From Apiospora phragmitis (lineage: Eukaryota > Ascomycota > Sordariomycetes > Amphisphaeriales > Apiosporaceae), in assembly GCA_038363925.1 (NCBI GenBank), contig JAQQWL010000006.1, positions 724,501-788,500 of the forward strand: a stretch of 64,000 nucleotides of DNA. The letters run 5' to 3'. A program made the translations under genes and the position numbers. The notes under the pieces were generated by a model that saw nothing but the letters and a program-made list of their open reading frames with translations, was not told where the DNA came from and searched no databases. Shown one piece after another: positions 58,095-64,000 of the stretch (positions within the stretch are counted from its first letter, which is position 1; every line of letters begins with the position of its first letter).

Positions 58095-59423
58095 TCATAA
58101 GACGACGCAGCAGCCGCCGCCCTCGCCCTTTTCGAACGTGAGCAGCGCCGCGCGCGTGGCGGCCTCGAAGACGTCGTCGACGCCCTCGCCGCTCAGGCTG
58201 GAGCACTCGAGGTACTTGCGCGCGCCGACCTCCTGGGCCACGGCCTCGCCCTGGCGCTCGGCGACGAACTTGAGGCTCTTTTTGCGCATCTCCTCGATGG
58301 CGACGGGGTCGTCGCGCAGGTCCTTCTTCAGGCCGACCAGGATGATGGGCACGTCGGGGCAGCGCTCGGCCGCTTCTTCTATCCACTGCGGGAGGGGGAA
58401 TAATTTGTCAGCAACTGCTGAAATGTGCGCTGCTGTCGTATCGTACCAAGCTGGGGCTTGCTTGCTTGCAACGCGACTCGACTCGACCGTGGATGTAACG
58501 AACCTTGTGCTTCACATTGTCCAGAGAATCCGGCGAATCCACCGAGAAGCCTATCAGGATGACATGTGCTTTCGAATATGCCAGTGGCCTTAGTCTTTCA
58601 TAGTCTTCCTGTCCTGCCGTATCCCATAATGCTAATTGTACCGACTTGCCGTCTACTCTGCAATCTGTTACATAGTTCTCGAAGACTGTAGGAATCTATT
58701 CGGAGGGCGGTACGCGGTCAGACTTGAATACATTCGGAAAAGCCGGAAGATGAAGCGCATGTTATGTGGAGGCTGTTCGAGCGACTTTGTTGGGCGACGA
58801 GATGCATGGAGAACGAGACTTACATAGTGCTGATTAACTGTTAGCAATGGTAGTACCAAATGGGACGGAACGCCGAGTCGCGCAACTTACTGTAGGGGAA
58901 TATCCAAGAGTGAAAACACTCAACAGAGACGTCTTTCCGCAGGCGCCATCGCCTATGATGACCAGTTTTCTATAAAGGGCGAGAATAGCGAGTCAGCTCG
59001 GCAGCTCCTCCAATTAAGCGGCGGCAAGAGATGAACCAGGACCGCGTGAGCCGAGACGCAAAAGATTGGCAGGGACCCAAGACACATGACAAGAGAGGGG
59101 AGGGAAAGAGAGAGATCTCATGGGTTGGGATTGAAAGCGGTATTCCGACTGCATCGAAGCGGCATTGCTCCTTTTCGTGATCATCACAGACGGGAATGAC
59201 GTTGGATGGAAACAGGCGTATTCGTGATGCAGCAATAACGACGACGCGCGCAACAACCTGCGATAGCCGCTACTGGAATGGAGACTGGGAGAAAGAGAAA
59301 CCGGCTTATTCTTCAAACGAACGGGCGGGCGAACCCAACGAACACCGCAATTCACTCGAGCGCAACAAACAACAAAAAAAGGTCTTACCTGCGGATGACA
59401 TTGCCCGGATTTGCATTTGCCAT
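58095..59423 (-). CDS. rho2: Rho-family small GTPase, Rho2-type
   Basis: Five exons, 59423-59389, 58969-58891, 58829-58824, 58695-58504 and 58385-58095, give 200 residues with every phase consistent. P-loop GDGACGKTS (18-26), switch [11 protein letters not shown] (42-51), switch [16 protein letters not shown] (64-77), nucleotide motif LKKD (123-126), ECSSLSGEG and the prenylation box CVVL (197-200). The phrase [17 protein letters not shown] and the N-terminus ([12 protein letters not shown]) point to Rho2 rather than Rho1, a membrane-bound switch in cell-wall (alpha-glucan) synthesis and cell-integrity signalling. Exon 3 is only 6 nt (His39-Tyr40). Intron 1 is long (419 bp). Frame intact. Confidence 0.9.
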
Positions 59424-60050
59424 GGCTATGGACTCTAGGAATGCGAGGGATACGAGAGAGAAGGACGAAAAGAATATACACCAGCAAACAGTTGGAAAGT
59501 CCAAAAGATAGCAGGTAATCCCAGGGGGCGGTTAAGGGTCCGCTTGTTTGCGAAGAGTCGATCGTAGTAGCAGCAATAGTAGGCGCAAGTTGCAGCTCGG
59601 ATGGAGAAGAAAAGCGACGGGAACGCTTTATGGGGAACCGCTTGCTGGCTGCTGGCTGGCTTACCCAGAAGTCGGGCGACCAAGGCGAACGAACGAAAAG
59701 GGCACACGAAGAAGCTCTCAGTGGGCTCGAGGCCTCCACGGCGGGATGCTAAGATTTGGAAGGACCCGATAGTTTTCAGTAGCTGCAGCGACTTATTGCG
59801 TAATTGGTCGAGGCCAGTTCGTCGAGCCAGAGAGAGGGAGTGGGAGAGAGAGAGAGGGATGTGTAGGTAGTCTTCGGAACAGGAATCTGTCGTAATCCAA
59901 GATCGAAAAGGAGTTCTCGGTTCCCTGTTTCGGTGCTACGGGAGAAAAGGTAATATGGCGGCGACGAGGTGGGAAAGGATTGGGAAGATTGGGACAGTGT
60001 TTTGTTTTTATTCCTCTCTCATATCTTGATTATTCTGGTTACCTCCTAGG
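59424..60050 (-). promoter_or_regulatory. Upstream region of Rho2 with CT-rich tract
   Basis: On the minus strand a CT-rich tract (plus-strand GA run at about 59827-59862) lies some 400 bp upstream of the start codon, as is frequent in leaders and promoters of fungal housekeeping genes. No TATA element recognised. Confidence 0.4.
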
Positions 60051-63000
60051 AAGAAGGGGGTAAAATAAATTGGGTGAGGGACCGATTTGGGTTATCCTTG
60101 ACCCTGACTGCCAGAGACGGTGGAATACGAGGGTGTGTGTGCGAGTCCTGCCAGATGGAACCAGCCTAAGCATGTTCGGTCTGGCGATCAATTGGACATC
60201 GTCCCCTTCCAGAACCGAGCCGAACCCCCAGTATGAAGAATACTGTCTGTCTGTCTGTCTTCAATAGTTATGCGCCCTGCGCCGCAGCCGCAGTGCAGTC
60301 AGAGAGCGACGGATTGGGAGTGGGATGTATGTTTAATACATTGATCCTTGATACGATATGTGGCCAAGGCAGCGCAGCACAAATACAATGCAGCAAGCAG
60401 ACGTCCAAGCCGCGGCTGTTCATTACATCACGCTCAGAACTATCCACCTTTTCTTCCCGTCCGTCCTTAGGTAATTCGGACTTCGTTTCTCGACCGGAAC
60501 ATCTATTAGGGCATGAGGAGAAAGAAACTTGTAGGCAAAGAGGATGCCATCGATAGCTAACCGCACCGTCGACTTCGCCTCAGTGCGATGCGTTGGCGGG
60601 CTTACATGCGCTGACAGGTATTCCGGCCAATCCCGCCTGAGAGCGCAGCGTGTCCATTGCGTCAAGCCCGACAACACTTTTGTACCCTGATGGGTGCGAA
60701 CGTAATGTTTGACGGCCCAGGTGTTTCCAGGCTCATCCAGTCTAATGCAAGCCTGTACTTGTTGTGCAAACACTTCCAAGTTCCAACTGGTGCTGATCAA
60801 CCTCTATGATAACGCAAGCAGCCCCCAGGTTTACATACTGTATCCTCTCTCCCCTTCGTTTCAGCTCCGTGGGGATGCAGTATGAGCTGAGAGGACCTGA
60901 GGACGATGCTCACTCGCTTATACCCCTTCTCCGGTCGTTCAACCTAGGTACATGTAGGCAGTTGAAAAGTAGACGCTGCTTTGGCTTGCCATCATTTCTC
61001 GTCTTCACTCCAGGTCATCACCTGATCTAACAGCGGCTGAACAGATGCAATGCGACGGGAGAATACGGCGTGCTCATAACATTGAATGGCATGCGCAAAT
61101 GATGCAGCATTTGAGGCTGTGAAGCGCTAAGCTGGCGAGCCCCACCTGCTGTCAACAAGACCCCGGTCAGGCCGACGTCCTATCCATGCATCTCAGGATC
61201 CGCCGGTGGGCGGCTCCATCCCATCAGATCTTCAACCACAACTGCCGTCGTCTGGCCCCTGAAATGCCACGATCGGGACCTTGGACAAGGACGACGGCGG
61301 CACCCGGATACATGATCGCAGAGGTGCGCGTCCTCGTTTCTCCCAGCCGAGAATTGGACTGATCAACGGCCGGTTTCGCCCTTCTGGATAAGTACATGTT
61401 TCTTCTTCACTGACACCCGCCCATCACCATCAAGGCTTTGTTTGCCGTGGCTATCTCCGCTTAAGATGGCGTGGACGAGGCATTCGCGACAACCAAGTGA
61501 TAGCTTGCTCGGGTTCTGGGTAGACTATTTAACCCAATCTCATTTCCGGTACTATTTATGGCAACGAGAAGCTTCCTGCGTAAAAGTCAATTACCAATCT
61601 GGGCCAGCCTGTTGATCGTGTGAGATAACGGTCGAATGGAGCTATACGGGGCTGCCTCCCTTCATAACCCTTGATTCATTACTCATATTATGTGCCCACT
61701 GTAGACCTCGACGAGGCCCCATGGCGTGCCAGTCGTCGCGTCTAACATTGATTGTAACCCGGGCCATTGGTGTGTAGCTTTCAATGGCTAAATAGTTTTG
61801 TCGTCCACAGCTTGAGAATGAATAGTGTCAGAGTTGATGACAGCCTCTGCTGCCGTAGTTTACCAAAGAATTGAAAGCAGCATACTAGGAGGTACCTACC
61901 TAAGTGACACATCTAGCTACCGCACTCCACAGCGACTTGGAAATTAACTCGATTAAAGTGTGCCTAAACCTTGGGCATAAGTCTATTCGTAGCTCTGATA
62001 TCGTGTCATGAGATGCGGATTTCCAGCCCTGCAAAGAGGATAGAGCGTAGACAAAAGTACATGACCCCAGCCATGACGGGAAGTGGAAACACTCGTTTAT
62101 CGATGCCCAGAAGGACATGGGTAATGGAGCAACATGTTAACTGGCTGGATGTCTTGCAACGGCCACGTTGCTCGTTTCGTGGTTCGTACTTGTACTAGAG
62201 TCTCGGAGAGTTTGCGCTGCTATATGCCAACCCCCTATTTTGATACTTCAGAAGCTGCTCTGCCGGAGTTCGGCATACAGACTCACTGCCCCATTGATTG
62301 TTAAGGGAAATGAGGCAGATATTCGGTTATCATACATTAACTACCTCCATAGGGTTGGGGTATTGTGAAATGAGTTACGGTTATGACGGCCTGGTTTTTG
62401 GGAGTTGGCGTTGCGGAAAAGCACTGGATGTTTTAGGGGGAGGGGGGACTGAACGAGGTAAAAGTTAAGCCTGGCAAGACCAAGATCAACCGTAACTATC
62501 TGACTAGAGCTCGATTTAGCACCTTATCTACATACTTGTCAGATAAGGCAAGTCTAGCTGGGCGGCGGGAATCACTGGCCCTATTCTCATATATCAGAAA
62601 ATAGTGGCCGGCTGTAAGAAGATGTAGTTAGGACGCATAGCTCCAGTAAATACATGTATATAACGAAATACTAGGTAGCGATCAGGCAGTAGCTGAACAA
62701 TCAATGGTTGCAGGTTCAAGTAGACTGCAACATTGATCAATACGTTGTTGACAAGTAACAATATAGCCATTGTAGCGAATGTATGAAGTTGGCTGGAGGC
62801 TGGAGGGCCGTATGGCTTCAGTAGGTCGGCGGCAAGGTGAGGACGGATTTTTGGGCCTCTGGGGGCCCCAGCCACGGACAATGCGGGTGAGCCTTTTAAA
62901 TATGGGGGGCGCATTCCCAACCTGAGCAGTCACGTGCAACAACATCCATCAATACACAACACCATCGTGGTGGTGGATTACATAAACGGAATGTCACCTA

Positions 63001-64000
63001 CCGGACTAGGCGGCTGCTCATTGCTCGAATCAATTGATGACAGGCGCACAGAAATCCGCACACAAATAGTGCCTACTCGCCGTACAGCTGAGGCTGGGGC
63101 TTGGCTATGAGTTTCCAGTGGAGGGGCAAAAATGGCAGTAAAGCATGCAATTGTCGGGCCGAGGGTTTGAATTCAAAGCAATATGACGACGGTGTATCGC
63201 AGAGGCATCGTTTCAGAAACCACCCAGATAGATAGATACTTGTATATATATCCCTCCGTCGTAGCTACCCACATGCCCAGTTGATCGACGGGTAATAAAA
63301 GCCCATAGCAGCCGGGCTGGCAGCACCTACTTCGACATTTGGCGAGTGGTGAATGTGCATAGAGTTGATCGGATAGCAAGAGTGACCACAAATGAAAGCC
63401 ATTGCAACATAGCGCAACCACAAACTCTGCCGTCATTGAGAAGGAAAGTAAGTCTGAGGAGGTGTTGTGCAACCATAAGCTCAAGCTGGCTGTCCTGTCA
63501 ACTGGGGGGTCGCCAGAGTCAGATCGCCGCCGCCAACAAACAAACTGCATCGATCCATTCATTCATTCATTCGGCTCAAGGTACATGACACATATCGTTG
63601 CGCATAGGTATTGTCAACAACAGAGTGGTGCTCCGCTCCTTGATATTGTTGTATTTTTTCTGATTATTGTTGTTGTCGCAAGCCTGCAAGTTGCCGCTGT
63701 TGCGCGCGCTCTCTCTCTCTCTTTCACGTTTGTTCCCTTCCGGATCGGACCAACGTTTTGTCGTCGCCCATCCGCGTACCTTTCTAGCTTACCTTACAGA
63801 GCGGGTGCCCCCCCCCCCAAGAAATTGAATCCAAGACCTGGGCTGCACTACTACTTGCTGGTTACAACACTAGAGTTCCGGGGAGGGGCTAAAGCACGGC
63901 ACGACCAGAGCACCAACGAACAGAACACACACACTCCAGTCTCTCTCTGACAACCACGAACCAACGCAGCAGCTGACGATTGTGCCCGCCACCAGAGTTG
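60051..64000. other. Intergenic, about 4 kb, with microsatellites
   Basis: No gene supported. Simple repeats: CTGT units at 60243-60261, CATT units at 63553-63572, CT repeat at 63710-63722 and an 11-base C run at 63808-63818. The TC-rich, repeat-rich right end with ACAC and CTCTC motifs resembles a leader region, so a gene may start beyond the window. Confidence 0.5.

Noticed and set aside
60423..60800. Minus-strand open frame of 125 codons
   Set aside because: No recognisable domain or exon structure, overlaps another frame on the plus strand, and lies in repeat-rich intergenic DNA.

Overview
The window is nuclear DNA of a filamentous ascomycete (Pezizomycotina, plausibly Sordariomycetes). 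The reasons are short GT-AG introns with CTAAC-type branch points, typically fungal families (Zn2Cys6 regulators, DUF7053-type, Fta2-type, SGNH/FG-GAP secreted proteins, Rho2, mitoribosomal mL40) and, above all, an AT-rich block whose cytosines survive mainly outside CpA, the footprint of repeat-induced point mutation (RIP). I cannot name the species.

Positions 1-15,080 are one AT-rich transposon graveyard with no functional gene. A Fot1/pogo-type DNA transposon (2831-12480, 44-bp terminal inverted repeats, flanking TA) is split by a 7.7-kb Ty3/Gypsy LTR retrotransposon lying on the minus strand (3508-11233, two LTRs of 698 bp, 5-bp target duplication). Relics of a second pogo-type family lie at both edges (1-420, 12750-14100), and a Copia-type pol tail lies near 2340-2560. 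The AT content drops abruptly at about 15,080. A second AT-rich island of about 1 kb sits at 30,735-31,690.

The gene-bearing part is a mosaic. Intact genes: SET-domain protein (15698-16976), 3'-5' exonuclease-fold protein (minus, 17526-18647), DUF7053-type protein with a 13-nt microexon (minus, 20686-22095), VWA-domain protein (minus, 23436-24293), a small mitochondrial-type membrane protein (25104-25400), TRAPPC12-like TPR protein (minus, 35879-37245), PAN-like membrane protein (minus, 38898-40244), a 918-residue secreted SGNH hydrolase with FG-GAP repeats (48125-51436), mitoribosomal mL40 (56432-57096) and Rho2 GTPase with a 6-nt microexon (minus, 58095-59423).

Between them lie genes whose reading frame is broken by one- or two-base indels, mostly in homopolymers, and by a few in-frame stops: a GNAT acetyltransferase, an MFS sugar transporter, a Zn2Cys6 regulator and a GH27 alpha-galactosidase (together resembling a decayed alpha-galactoside utilisation locus at 25.8-33.5 kb), a nucleotidyltransferase-fold protein, an Fta2-like pseudokinase, an unknown protein at 42.4-43.4 kb, a second Zn2Cys6 regulator and an AT-hook protein. 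Either these are decaying or the assembly carries homopolymer errors. The concentration in accessory genes, with about 11 kb of other coding sequence untouched, favours at least partial real decay. The last 4.5 kb is intergenic with microsatellites.
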